The position numbers and the translations under genes are program-made. Below are positions 1-12,640 of a DNA stretch of 64,000 nt, piece after piece. Position 1 is the stretch's first letter; each line of letters opens with the position of its first letter. This stretch comes from Allium sativum (taxonomy: Eukaryota > Streptophyta > Magnoliopsida > Asparagales > Amaryllidaceae). Where the stretch lies: positions 110,030,625-110,094,624 of the forward strand of contig CM060911.1 in the NCBI GenBank assembly GCA_030737875.1, given 5' to 3'. A model generated the notes under the pieces. It saw only the letters and a list, made by a program, of their open reading frames with translations. It was not told the origin of the DNA and made no database searches.

Positions 1-121
1 ATTTCTTGAACTTTTGAATTCTTAAACTCTTGATACTCATTAGTCTTGAATCTTGAACTCTTCTGCTTTGAGATCTTGATTCTCCGAACTGTGCTGTCTT
101 CAATAATGAATAGCTGCATAA

Positions 122-160
<39 letters not shown>

Positions 161-600
161 GAGGTAACAAATGTTAGTGCATATTTTGTAATTAAAACTG
201 AAACAAGGTTGTTGCCATCAAAACAATCACCATCAACATCTCAAGTCTTTAAAAATCTCCCCCTTTTTGATGATGACAACGTTGGTTTATAAAATATTCA
301 TACATAATATCTTGATTCCCCAGTTACTCCCCCTAACTCCATTAACTCCTTTTAACTCCCCTTTAAACTAAGTCCTATTTTATAATTCTCTTCCTTTGTC
401 ATCGACAAAAATTACCACCCCGCCCCTCCTTCCCCTAAAATTAAGGCATATTTTTAAAACTAAGACTAATATAATTTACCAATACTATTCTAACTATTTA
501 AAACTAAAACTAATATGAATATAATAACTAAATGATAATAACTGCTAAATTTAAGTAACAACTTGAATGAATATATAATAAACTAGGCATACAATTCAAA
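1..600 (-). mobile_element. Ty1/copia 3' end remnant with polypurine tract
   Basis: The minus strand at about 255-275 reads GATGATGACAA-type sequence in plus complement and a purine run AAAAAGGGGGAG, the usual polypurine tract next to the 3' LTR of plant copia elements. The flanking 1-120 stretch is a loose CTTGAA-type repeat and 280-600 is AT-rich without a coding frame. No copia protein domain is visible, so only the 3' non-coding end is supported. Confidence 0.4.
127..158. repeat. (AT)n microsatellite
   Basis: An uninterrupted AT dinucleotide run of about 16 units. Confidence 0.95.
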
Positions 601-650
601 TCAAACCATTGGGGTGCTAGCACTGTTTGGGGTGTCATTAAACACTCACC

Positions 651-652
<2 letters not shown>

Positions 653-737
<85 letters not shown>
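653..737. repeat. (TA)n(GT)n compound microsatellite
   Basis: A TA run of more than 20 units passes directly into a GT run of about 20 units; core of the first inverted-repeat module. Confidence 0.95.
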
Positions 738-740
<3 letters not shown>

Positions 741-972
741 ATATGTATATGTGTGTGTATATATATACATATGGGATAGGATCAGGGAGCCCCCCCCTGA
801 ATTTCAGCCCCCCATTTGCACCCAAATTTCAGCCACCCATTTATATTAAAAAAAGTGAATGAAAAGTGATTTGGAGGTGAGAGAATGAGTGGAAGGAGAG
901 AGGGAGGAAATGTATGGTGGAAAAGTGGTAGGCTAAAGGGGTGCTCACTATTTGGGGTGCCATTGAACCTGC

Positions 973-976
<4 letters not shown>

Positions 977-1066
<90 letters not shown>

Positions 1067-1075
1067 AGAGAGAGA
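977..1075. repeat. (AT)n(GA)n compound microsatellite
   Basis: About 25 AT units are followed by an interrupted GA tract; core of the second inverted-repeat module. Confidence 0.95.
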
Positions 1076-1261
1076 GGCAGGTTCGAGGGCACCCGTAACA
1101 GTGCAGCACCCCAAATGCCCCTCATTCTCCACTAAGCATTTCTCCTTCTCTCATTCCACTAATTCTCTCACTTCCCACTCACTTTCTTTAATATAAATCG
1201 GTGGTGGATATCGAGGGGCATTTGGGGTGCTCCATTTTTAGGGTGTTGCCGATCCCTTGTC

Positions 1262-1262
<1 letters not shown>

Positions 1263-1322
<60 letters not shown>
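1263..1322. repeat. (TA)n(GA)n compound microsatellite
   Basis: About 19 TA units followed by GA units; core of the third inverted-repeat module. Confidence 0.95.
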
Positions 1323-1323
<1 letters not shown>

Positions 1324-3639
1324 AGATGGGGGGGCCAAGAGCATCCCAACAGTGTAGCATCCTTGATTTTCATCATACATTCTCATTTCTCTCTCTTTTC
1401 ACTAACTTAGTTTAAGATAAATGTAACGGCTGGAAATTTCCGACTCCTCGAGAGTCGGAAATTCCGCGACGTTAGTGAAAGAATTTAGAAGGTGAGAAAG
1501 AAAAGATAGAACTAATAGAGTAGAAGAAGAAGAAGAACATCAAAATCATCAGAGTAACACGAATCTCACAGCGGAACGAATAACATATAATATATAACAT
1601 AACTTTGAAGTACACAGTTATATATATACAATAGCACTTATCAGAGTACAACACTTACAACACAGCGGAAATAACTATAGCTATCAAATCTTGCGGCCTC
1701 CTGCTCCAAGCTCTCCAAGTATATCTGTAAATCCCGACTACTTGACTGCCCGTACAAATTAAGGCACCCAAGAGTTTAGGGAAAACAACAAAATAAACTC
1801 CGGGTCAGTCATGGGACTGGTATGAGTAAAATAGTTTAAAACAGGTATAGGATATCTCATAAGACCACGCCGTGAAATACGGAACGGGTTTTTCCCTTAT
1901 GAGTATCCGAACAACTTTGACAAGCAATATCATTGTGATATTATAATAATGTCTAAGTACAAATAGGTATCAATCTAGCAGAAACGCTTGCATCTCACGT
2001 TCTACATACATAGTATAAAATCATAAATCGCAGGGCGCTTATTGAAGATTGGATTCCAACAGACAAGGTATGGGAGCACCTTCTGAATAGTGTACTCTAG
2101 AGGTGATACACTCAGGGTTCAACAAGAACGTCTTGCAACCCGGCCATACATGACCGCTCACTCATTTAGCTTGAGTGTCGCGAATATATTGCCACCACGG
2201 TTGTAGGCCATCCAACCGTCATTCGAAGATACAGAATCAAAAAGAAGTATAAATATGAATATTCTCTAGATCGGTGACAATACACCCTGCTTGGGGATGA
2301 CCCAACTAGCCATGCTTCCTAGCCCAACTTTTGTTACTTCCCGGTGTGAGGCTAGAAGCTACGTCTATCTTCAGAACATCTGATCACCATTCACTTTGAA
2401 TGCCACATCGTCATACCCGCCAAATCACAAATTGACTTATCCAAAAATAACACGGGTATATAGCTAAGAGAAACGAATTCCTCCGCCACCAAACGTGAAT
2501 ACGTTTGAACAGATCAACTTACGCGATCCATTGGATATACTCTGTCAGACCTTCTTCCATATACGTTGTCCTGGGACTGGACAAACCGAAGGCACTATTC
2601 AGTATATCCATCTTAGTCACTGTTATCTAAGACTTATACAACAGCCCTTGCACTTTACTCCGTCTTCAATTTATCTTTGGCATATATTGCTCGCAACGCT
2701 TATGCCGATACAGAGTGGTTCTTTGGATAATAATCCAACCGGTCTCTCCATATTAACAACGTTAAAATGGTAAAAACTTTGATAGTCTGTGATTCAACTA
2801 TCAAATGAAAACATGTCGGTGTACAAACAACGATCTTATTTCCAAATGGAAATTCGATCGATCAATCATCATATGTTCATATTTCCTTATTTCATATATT
2901 TAGAAAATATATGTTATTAATCATTGGAAAACATTCCCATAGCTTATTTTCACATCACTATTATTTCGCAACTATCAGTCCCTAACTGTAACTAGCATGA
3001 AAACAATTCTCTAAGTATCAATCCGGAAGGTCGAAACCAACCTCAGATCGTCACTTAGAAAACCGTTCAACTTACCCTCTCCAGTTAGTTTCTGAATTTG
3101 CTTAACTCTATTTCTTAAATTCTTATCATGAAAACATTTCATTTTCTATGTTTAGAAAACATATCTGACTATATTTGGAAAACGTTCCCAAAACTCATTT
3201 ACGGATTTCCAATGAACGTTGTATAAAACATCGTTTCGCTTAATCCATTAATCGCTTATTACTTAACTATATTTCACATCAACCTTTTCTATCGAACCAC
3301 AACTATTCCTTTGTCAATTCTGAAGTCAATCAAGTTGGGGTATAACTACCTCTCAGACCTTAATTGAACAACGTCCTTTACTGTGAAATAGATGAAGCTC
3401 GTCACTCACTTTTTCCAATCATCTGTTTACGCAAATTCTCGGATTCAGGTTACGAATCTACTTCTTATATGACAACGTTTGATTATAACTATAACGTTAT
3501 AATTCCTACTTCTACAATATCTAACCTAAATTATAACTTTATCTCCTAACTCGAATAATTAAACAGACACCTAATTTCTTAATCAATAACTAAACCTTGA
3601 TTTAAACCCTGGAAAGTAAATAGTACTTTCCCTAATTCG

Positions 3640-5700
3640 CTATAATCGAATTCGACGTATAACTCTCTTTCGAGTAATCTCTATTTGATTAACTCTTCTT
3701 CGAATAACCTATATTCGATTATCTCTCTTTGAATAACTCATATTCGAAATCTCTCTCTTTCGAATAAACAATATTCGATCTCTTTCTTTCGAATATGCTA
3801 TATTCGAAAATCTCCTTTCGATTTACTAATCGATAACTCCTTTCGATCAAACTAAAATCGATAACTCCTTTAACTCTATTCGAATAACTAATATTCGACT
3901 AACTCCTTTGGATCGACTCATTTGATTAACTCCTTCGAATAACTTACCTTCGAATAACCAATATTCGATTTACTCTAACTCGATTAACTTAATTCTAATC
4001 GATTAACTTAACTCAAATTGATTAACTCCTTTCGAATAACTAAATTCGAATAACTAAATTCGATTTAACTCTTCTCGAATAACTAAATTCGATTAACTCA
4101 AATTGAATGACTAATATTCAATTAACTCTTACGTGTTTAACTCTATTCGAATAAGTAATTCGAATCACTCTAATGTGTTTAACTCTATCTAATTCGAATA
4201 ACTCATTTCAAATAACTAAATTCGATTAACTCTTTTAACTTTACTCGAATAACTATATTCGATTAACACCTTCTTTCGAATAACTATATTCGATTAACTC
4301 TTCGACTAACTCCTTTGGATTAACTAACTTCGAATAACTCCTTTGGATTAGCTAACTTCGAATAACTCCTTTGGATTAACCAACTTCGAATAACTCCTTT
4401 GGATTAACTAACTTCGAATAACTCCTTCGGATTAATTCTTCGATTAACTCCTTCGGATTAACTAACTTCGAATAACTCCTTTGGATTAACTCTTCGAATA
4501 ACTCCTTTGGATTAACTAACTTCGAATAACTCCTTTGGATTAACTAACTTCGAATAACTCCTTTGGATTAACTAACTTCGAATAACTCCTTTGGATTAAT
4601 TCTTCGACTAACTCCTTCGGATTAACTCTTCGATTAACTCCTTCGGATTAACTAACTTCGGATAACTCCTTTGGATTAACTCTTCGAATAACTCCTTTGG
4701 ATTAACTAACTTCGAATAACTCCTTTGGATTAACTAACTTCGACTAACTCCTTCGGATTAACTAACTTCAAATAACTCCTTTGGATTAACTAACTTCGAA
4801 TAACTCCTTCGGATTAACTAACTTCGAATAACTCCTTTGGATTAATTCTTCGACTAACTCCTTCGGATTAACTAACTTCGAATAACTCCTTTGGATTAAC
4901 TAACTTCGAATAACTCCTTCGGATTAACTAACTTCGAATAACCAATATTCGATAACTACTCTTCGAATAAATAATATTCGATAACTACTCTTCGAATAAA
5001 TAATATTCGATAACACTTCTCAAATGAATCACATTTGATTTCTCCACTCGAATAAACTATATTCGATTACTCTTCCCTCGAATATACCATATTCGATAAC
5101 TCTACTTCGAATAAGTGATATTCGGCAACTCTACTCGATTAACTCCACTTGGATAACTCTAACTGGTCAACTCTAACTGGTCAACTCTAACTGTTTATCT
5201 TTAACTGGTAAATTTTAACTGGTTAACTCAAATGGTTTAACCTAACTGGTTAACTCAAATGGTTTAACCTAACTTGATTTACTTGTCTCGATTAACTGAA
5301 CTAATCCACCTAGTTTAACTTAGTTAATTTACTTTGATTAACTCTAACCGATTTACTTAGTTTAACTCAGCTAATTCACTTTGATTAACCCAACTAATTT
5401 ACTTCGATTAACCAATTAGTTTAACTTGACTAATTCACTTAGTTTGACGCAACTAATTCACTTTGATTTACCAATTAGTTTAACTTAACTAATTCACTTC
5501 GATTAACTGCTTAGTTTATCTTAACTAATTTACTTTGGTTAACTTAACCAATTACTTTGATTAACTCGACTAACTTGCTTTGGTTAACCTAACAAATTAC
5601 TTTGGTTAACTCTATTCGAATAAGTAATTCGAATCACTCATTTCGAGTAACTAAATTCGATTAACTCCTTTTATTAACGTTTATTCATTTCAAAAGATTT
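3640..5700. repeat. LTR minisatellite, copy 1
   Basis: The core at 4298-4930 has 23 units by count of TCCTTTGGAT or TCCTTCGGAT, mostly 28 bp, with shorter units of about 26 bp, linked by TAACTAACTTCGAATAAC. Around it lies a degenerate halo built from TTCGAATAAC/ATATTCGATT palindromic words and, after about 5150, AACTGGTCAACTCTA-like and AACTAATTCACTTTGATT-like units. No coding frame runs through it. Confidence 0.93.
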
Positions 5701-7491
5701 CCTTTTTACAACGTTTATCCATTGATAAAGATTTACTTTTTACAACGTTTATCCATTTATAAAGGTTTGCTTTTAGTAACGGTTCTTCACTTTATAAATG
5801 TCCTTTTAATAACGTTTCTACTTCTCTATATAAGTCCAGACTTATATATATTCCATTTATCAACAATAAATAATTTATTTAATTTATAAAACATTATTTA
5901 TAAATTAATCTACTTCAATTTATCCGTTTAAAACAGATTCCCTTATTTAATATCTCATTTAAATCCATATCGTGTTATACCGTGTGCGAAGCACGTGTTT
6001 AAATCTATCCTTGTATAATTCTATTTATTTTCCGAACAAGTGTTCCTTTATTTATTCCCTAAATAAATATTCCTTTATTCCATTTATTTATAATCTAAAT
6101 AAATGTTCCTTTATTTATTTCCTAAATAAATAAATGTTTTCATTTTATAAAATCCTATCGATTTTATAAATAAGATTTATTTTCAATATAAACATTGAAA
6201 ATTCCCTTTTTACATTCTAGTATCACCTACGGTGTTTAACGTGTCGTATAACAATGATCGGTATCATTCAAACATATGAAACCAATAACAGATTTCATAA
6301 CACATCATATATCACAATATATGAAAAACGGTAAAATAAATGTTGAGGAATCCAGTCGGATTCCTCCAACCTGTTTCCCTGCATCCACAGATGTTACACA
6401 ATAAAATATACATCAATTTCATTCCAACATGAAATATACTGATGAACTGAATCAATATTTGATTGTCGTTTATATATATATAACTATATCTATGTTTCAA
6501 TCAAATCTATTTAACAGTCCAAACTATCAATACACAACAATCAAATCATTTAATACAGTTTATGTAAAAATATAAACTGAGGAGAGTTAGTGAGTTTTAC
6601 TCACCGTTGCGCGTTAATCGTTAAATAACGGTTTGCGTTATTTGATTCAGTCGGACAATTTATTTCGCCATAAATTGTAACGAGCTCGAATGGACATCCA
6701 GTCAGTCTCATTGTGTTGCTTCCGTCCATACGATCCCAACGTGACTGACGGTTCGTGATTCTGATTTCATATCACCGAGATATAGCCTTTACAAGTTGGT
6801 ACCATTTTTAATTAAATAAAAATTCAATTTCATTTTAGATAAATGGGCTTAACCTTGAAAATAAGGCCCATCTCCACCTTTACATCTGCTCATGTAAAAA
6901 GCCCACTGCCATATGCGGTATACCGCAACTCCTTCTTCCTCTTCTTAAATCCCGTCTTCCAGGAATCCAACCCGCCATTGTCGCATCCCTTCCAAGCTCA
7001 AGTCCTCACGTTTCTTCAAACCATAGTTACCAAAATTCTTCATTTAAAAATCTCAACCCCCCTGTACCCCAAACATGAAGTTCGAACCCCTCCCTTCATT
7101 GTTGACCAACCGTTTGACCACCAACCACCCCTGCTTCGATCACCGAATGTCAGTTCCGACGCTACCACTGACCTCTCCACCTAAATCCGCCCCCAACCGA
7201 CATTGTTTCCTGCAACTCGTTTCCCCTCCCTGATGGTGCGACCTGCTCTCGTCAACGCTGCCAAGGCTACATAAGTGCGATAGTTTCATGACCCCTTTAT
7301 ACTTCTAATACCATTTCAGAACCCACGAAAACCATTTTATACACCACTTGAACTCCCTTCACTCACGTGTGAAATGAAATCCCCCCCCCCTTTTGCACAC
7401 GTCTTCACCAGTCCGAGCATCACTTGTCGTTAGAGAAAGAACAAGTTTTGCTGAGAATAAGGAGAGAGCGAATGAGGGATGTTGGACAGGG

Positions 7492-7501
7492 TATTTATAT
7501 A
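7492..7501 (-). promoter_or_regulatory. TATA box in the 3' LTR of element 1
   Basis: The minus strand reads TATATAAATA, 785 bp inside the LTR start at 8286. An identical site lies in the other LTR and a comparable one in element 2, about 840 bp in. Confidence 0.5.
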
Positions 7502-8286
7502 GTATTAGTTGGAATCAGTTTTGGGGTTCTGAGCATAGCACGTGTTTTGTTTTGAGGCCAAGGAGACATGTGGATTTAGGAAGGGAACGTGGCTTCATCT
7601 TTGGTCTTAGAAATGTTAGGATATTTGTTTTGAGTTTAAAAGAATTTGGTCATCTCATTTTTCAAAACTTCGTTAATTACGAACTGCTATCGACCGGATC
7701 AACTACACCATCGTGACGATCAATGCGCCACGATCCCAGAAATATAATAATATCGGTAGTTTGACTCATATTTTGAAACTTCAAAATGTTGATTACGGGG
7801 TGCGAAATGCTTCAAATAAAAAGTCGCTTATTAAATTAATTAAAAATTAAATTATCGTTATGTCCCAAAAGAACCTTGTCTAAATTCAAGCCCGGTCTCT
7901 AGTTATATTGAAAAACCCTTTTATGACGTAAATAAAGCGTTGCGAATTATAAAGGAATTCCACAGCGACTTTTCTGAAATTTGATTTGGACGTATCTCAA
8001 AATCTACACGACGAAATCCCGATTTTTCTCTTCCATATGAAAAATATAGCTTAACAGATTCAACCGTTTCTTGTTTCACAGAAATCTGACTTATAACGAA
8101 TCTTGTATATTCAGTTGAAGTTCAACTCGCCAATTTGCGAACTGCCGCGACGTTTCAGGTTCGTTTTAATTATAATTATAAATTATAAGTTCGAACGTTT
8201 TACTTTAAGTTATCGATATCGCCAAATCGATATATAAATAATTAAATAAATTAATTATTCGACAGCTAACCAAACGCGCCATTACA

Positions 8287-8300
8287 GACTTTCCCCCTTA
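8287..8300 (-). other. Polypurine tract of element 1
   Basis: The minus strand reads TAAGGGGGAAAGTC directly before the 3' LTR start, preceded by TTCGAGGACGAAATTATTTT. This is where plus-strand DNA synthesis would be primed. Confidence 0.85.
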
Positions 8301-9670
8301 AAATAATTTCGTCCTCGAAATTGCTAAGCTAGGAAAATGCTACCAACTTTACTAACTAGATTCAAATATCTTTTAGTTTACTTCTCAACTCCAGTTTCAA
8401 CTGAACCATTAAATTTTCAATTAAATTATTAATTCATTTCCGACCAACTAAAATTTTCAAAAATTCTGAAAATTTTCTAACACCTTAAATTTTCGAAAAA
8501 TTTCGCCATAACCTCCTTTGTACGGCTCAATACGTCAAACCACAACTCGCCTCTCTAGGCCTCCTCCAATCCAAAAGGAAATCAAAATAGCCAAACGGCT
8601 TGCCAATTCGGCTTATAAAATCCAAACTCATATATGATATAAACTTGTACCTTTTTGTCGGGCATTTAACTCTATATCCCTTTCATCTGCTACCACTTCA
8701 ATATATACCAATGTTATCCATTCCAATTGATCTCCAATCAGTTCATATCCTCAAATCCAAGTCGAATTTTATTCGAACTCTAATATCAAATTCCAAATTA
8801 TTGACTTATCAATTTGGTTCCATTCTAGATTATCTCTAATCCAATTCAATTTTATTTAACTCGGATCAAGTTAAATTTCAATTTACTTTTACCATCTCAT
8901 TTTATTTAACTTCATTAGTTAAATTTTAATTCTAGAACTTAAGTTCCTGGGTTTCTTTCAAATCAATTTGAAATCATAATGCCAATTCAAAACCTTTGAA
9001 TTTCTAAACAACTTGTTTTCTCAAAACAATTCAAAAACAAAACCTTTGGTAGTTATCCGTCACTTAGAACTCGAAAATGAACACTGATGATGCCTAGATT
9101 CATCATCAGAATCTATTTTCCAGCTATCGAAGTGAGTTCAATACTATATCATTTTCAGTTTGAAAAACATTTTCAAAATCTCCCAGGAACTTAAAATTTC
9201 CTTATTTTAATTCCACTTCTGATTAAATTTCAGATTTTAATTCAACCAATTCCACGTATTTTACTTATAGGAATTCTGATTGGTTATATATATATATAAC
9301 CATTTAATTTGTAATCTTACTCGATTATAATAACAACCAATATATCTAATATATTAAAATTTTGATATATATATATATATATATATTTCTATATCAAAAT
9401 ATACTTTGGGTAATGTTAAATTCACTTACCCTTTTTCAAAACATATCGTGACGACCCATCGTATTCAAGTGTTTATTTACTCCTACCGATACAGTGGATC
9501 AAACTGATCGACCAGAACTCATAAACAACTCAGCCAATGAATCTCCACAATATAAAACCATTTTATATCAAATACAAATACGCACTCGTATACTCAAACT
9601 CAATCTAGGGTATTACTAACCCTATCTCTACCGAGTCATGCCACAGAGCCAAGGTAATCACTTAACTTAA

Positions 9671-9683
9671 GCTCTGATACCAA
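9671..9683 (-). other. Primer binding site of element 1 (tRNA-iMet type)
   Basis: The minus strand reads TTGGTATCAGAGC, one base after the LTR end GTTACA. TGGTATCAGAGC is the complement of the 3' end of plant initiator tRNA-Met used by most plant gypsy elements. It fixes the element orientation as minus. Confidence 0.92.
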
Positions 9684-10599
9684 CTGTAACGGCTGGAGGC
9701 AGTGGGCTATCATCCCACCATGGCTTACAGAGGTACCCCAGCACCTTGTTTTACGGCCGGCCTCTCGACTCGACCAACCCACATTGTCGGGACATGTAGA
9801 GGTAAGAGTCTCCCGTTCGCCACCAAACCGCGAAGTGAGAACCCCCTATCATGCGTACCAAGCGCTCAAGCAACAAGGACTGGAAAACATTCCCATAGCT
9901 TATTTTCACATCACTATTATTTCGCAACTATCAGTACCTAACTGTAACTAGCATGAGAACAATTCTCTAAGTATCAATCTGGAAGGTCGAAACCAACCTC
10001 AGATCGTCACTTAGAAAACCGTTCAACTTACCCTCTCCAGTTAGTTTCTGAATTTGCTTAACTCTATTTCTTAAATTCTTATCATGAAAACATTTCATTT
10101 TCTATGTTTAGAAAACATATCTGACTATATTTGGAAAACGTTCCCAAAACTCATTTACGGATTTCCAATGAACGTTGTATAAAACATCGTTTCGCTTAAT
10201 CCATTAATCGCTTATTACTTAACTATATTTCACATCAACCTTTTCTATCGAACCACAACTATTCCTTTGTCAATTCTGAAGTCAATCAAGTTGGGGTATA
10301 ACTACCTCTCAGACCTTAATTGAACAACGTCCTTTACTGTGAAATAGATGAAGCTCGTCACTCACTTTTTCCAATCATCTGTGTATGCAAATTCTCGGAT
10401 TCAGGTTATGAATCTACTTCTTATATGACAACGTTTGATTATAACTATAACGTTATAATTCCTACTTCTACAATATCTAACCTAAATTATAACTTTATCT
10501 CCTAACTCGAATAATTAAACAGACACCTAATTTCTTAATCAATAACTAAACCTTGATTTAAACCCTGGAAAGTAAATAGTACTTTCCCTAATTCGCTAT

Positions 10600-12640
10600 A
10601 ATCGAATTCGACGTATAACTCTCTTTCGAGTAATCTCTATTTGATTAACTCTTCTTCGAATAACCTATATTCGATTATCTCTCTTCGAATAACTCATATT
10701 CGAAATCTCTCTCTTTCGAATAAACAATATTCGATCTCTTTCTTTCGAATATGCTATATTCGAAAATCTCCTTTCGATTTACTAATCGATAACTCCTTTC
10801 GATCAAACTAAAATCGATAACTCCTTTAACTCTATTCGAATAACTAATATTCGACTAACTCCTTTGGATCGACTCATTTGATTAACTCCTTCGAATAACT
10901 AATTCGAATAACTTACCTTCGAATAACCAATATTCGATTTACTCTAACTCGATTAACTTAATTCTAATCGATTAACTTAACTCAAATTGATTAACTCCTT
11001 TCGAATAACTAAATTCGATTTAACTCTTCTCGAATAACTAAATTCGATTAACTCAAATTGAATGACTAATATTCAATTAACTCTTACGTGTTTAACTCTA
11101 TTCGAATAAGTAATTCGAATCACTCTAATGTGTTTAACTCTATCTAATTCGAATAACTCATTTCAAATAACTAAATTCGATTAACTCTTTTAACTTTACT
11201 CGAATAACTATATTCGATTAACACCTTCTTTCGAATAACTATATTCGATTAACTCTTCGACTAACTCCTTTGGATTAACTAACTTCGAATAACTCCTTTG
11301 GATTAGCTAACTTCGAATAACTCCTTTGGATTAACCAACTTCGAATAACTCCTTTGGATTAACTAACTTCGAATAACTCCTTCGGATTAATTCTTCGATT
11401 AACTCCTTCGGATTAACTAACTTCGAATAACTCCTTTGGATTAACTCTTCGAATAACTCCTTTGGATTAACTAACTTCGAATAACTCCTTTGGATTAACT
11501 AACTTCGAATAACTCCTTTGGATTAATTCTTCGACTAACTCCTTTGGATTAACTCTTCGATTAACTCCTTCGGATTAACTAACTTCGAATAACTCCTTTG
11601 GATTAACTCTTCGAATAACTCCTTTGGATTAACTAACTTCGAATAACTCCTTTGGATTAACTAACTTCGAATAACTCCTTTGGATTAATTCTTCGACTAA
11701 CTCCTTCGGATTAACTAACTTCGAATAACTCCTTTGGATTAACTAACTTCGAATAACTCCTTCGGATTAACTAACTTCGAATAACTCCTTTGGATTAATT
11801 CTTCGACTAACTCCTTCGGATTAACTAACTTCGAATAACTCCTTTTGATTAACTAACTTCGAATAACTCCTTCGGATTAACTAACTTCGAATAACCAATA
11901 TTCGATAACTACTCTTCGAATAAATAATATTCGATAACTACTCTTTTGAATAAATAATATTCGATAACTCTTCTCAAATGAATCACATTTGATTTCTCCA
12001 CTCGAATAAACTATATTCGATTACTCTTCCCTCGAATATACCATATTCGATAACTCTACTTCGAATAAGTGATATTCGGCAACTCTACTTGATTAACTCC
12101 ACTTGGATAACTCTAACTGGTCAACTCTAACTGGTCAACTCTAACTGTTTATCTTTAACTGGTAAATTTTAACTGGTTAACTCAAATGGTTTAACCTAAC
12201 TGGTTAACTCTAATGGTTTAACCTAACTTGATTTACTTGTCTCGATTAACTGAACTAATCCACCTAGTTTAACTTAGTTAATTTACTTTGATTAACTCTA
12301 ACCGATTTACTTAGTTTAACTCAGCTAATTCACTTTGATTAACCCAACTAATTTACTTCGATTAACCAATTAGTTTAACTTGACTAATTCACTTTGATTT
12401 ACCAATTAGTTTAACTTAACTAATTCACTTCGATTAACTGCTTAGTTTATCTTAACTAATTTACTTTGGTTAACTTAACCAATTACTTTGATTAACTCGA
12501 CTAACTTGCTTTGGTTAACCTAACAAATTACTTTGGTTAACTCTATTCGAATAAGTAATTCGAATCACTCATTTCGAGTAACTAAATTCGATTAACTCCT
12601 TTTATTAACGTTTATTCATTTCAAAAGATTTCCTTTTTAC
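10600..12640. repeat. LTR minisatellite, copy 2
   Basis: Same array as at 3640-5700, carried by the other LTR of element 1, core about 11255-11895. It differs in a few units by single substitutions and small unit-sized indels. Confidence 0.93.

Larger units (their letters stand above)
605..1416. repeat. Three microsatellite-cored inverted-repeat modules (MITE-like)
   Basis: Three modules follow each other, each with a dinucleotide core flanked by inverted arms. The arms share the block GGGGTGC near the core and GAGGGGCATTTGGGGTGCT further out. The clearest pair is 838-975 against 1075-1200: both arms carry TTTATATTAAA, AAGTGA, a GTGGAA/GAGAGA stretch, GGGGTGCT and TGAACCTGC in mirror order around an AT/GA core. 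The first (core about 653-737) and third (core about 1263-1322) are less complete. No open frame beyond simple-sequence translation is present. Confidence 0.6.
1422..8286 (-). repeat. 3' LTR of element 1 (6865 bp)
   Basis: Direct copy of 9881-15237, with only scattered substitutions and small indels over about 5.4 kb (match begins near 2925). The part 1432-2924 has no counterpart in the other LTR. It starts with a hairpin at 1432-1466 whose arms are GGAAATTTCCGACTC and its near complement. It contains a minisatellite and a TATA-type promoter. The short ORFs in it (for example 6843-7184 and 7393-7716) show no recognisable domain. Confidence 0.88.
8287..9684 (-). other. Non-coding interior of element 1
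   Basis: 1398 bp between polypurine tract and primer site. No retroviral protein motif and no minus-strand ORF of 60 codons or more. It aligns in short blocks over most of its length with the interior of element 2 (60395-62158), for example GAGATAGGGTTAGTAATAC near the primer site and CTAAGTGACGGAT further in. Confidence 0.75.

Noticed and set aside
528..1410. Several ORFs rich in Tyr/Ile, Tyr/Thr/His, Ser/Leu or Arg/Glu.
   Set aside because: They are translations of AT, GT and GA microsatellites.
4298..4930. Regular 28-bp units resembling a CRISPR array.
   Set aside because: Units are contiguous without unique spacers, sit in a plant LTR, and occur in both LTRs; it is a minisatellite.
6843..7716. 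Two ORFs (113 and 107 codons) repeated almost unchanged at 13772-14647, suggesting conserved proteins.
   Set aside because: They lie in the two LTRs of one recent element, so similarity comes from LTR duplication. They have no domain, run antisense to the element, and are not visible in element 2.
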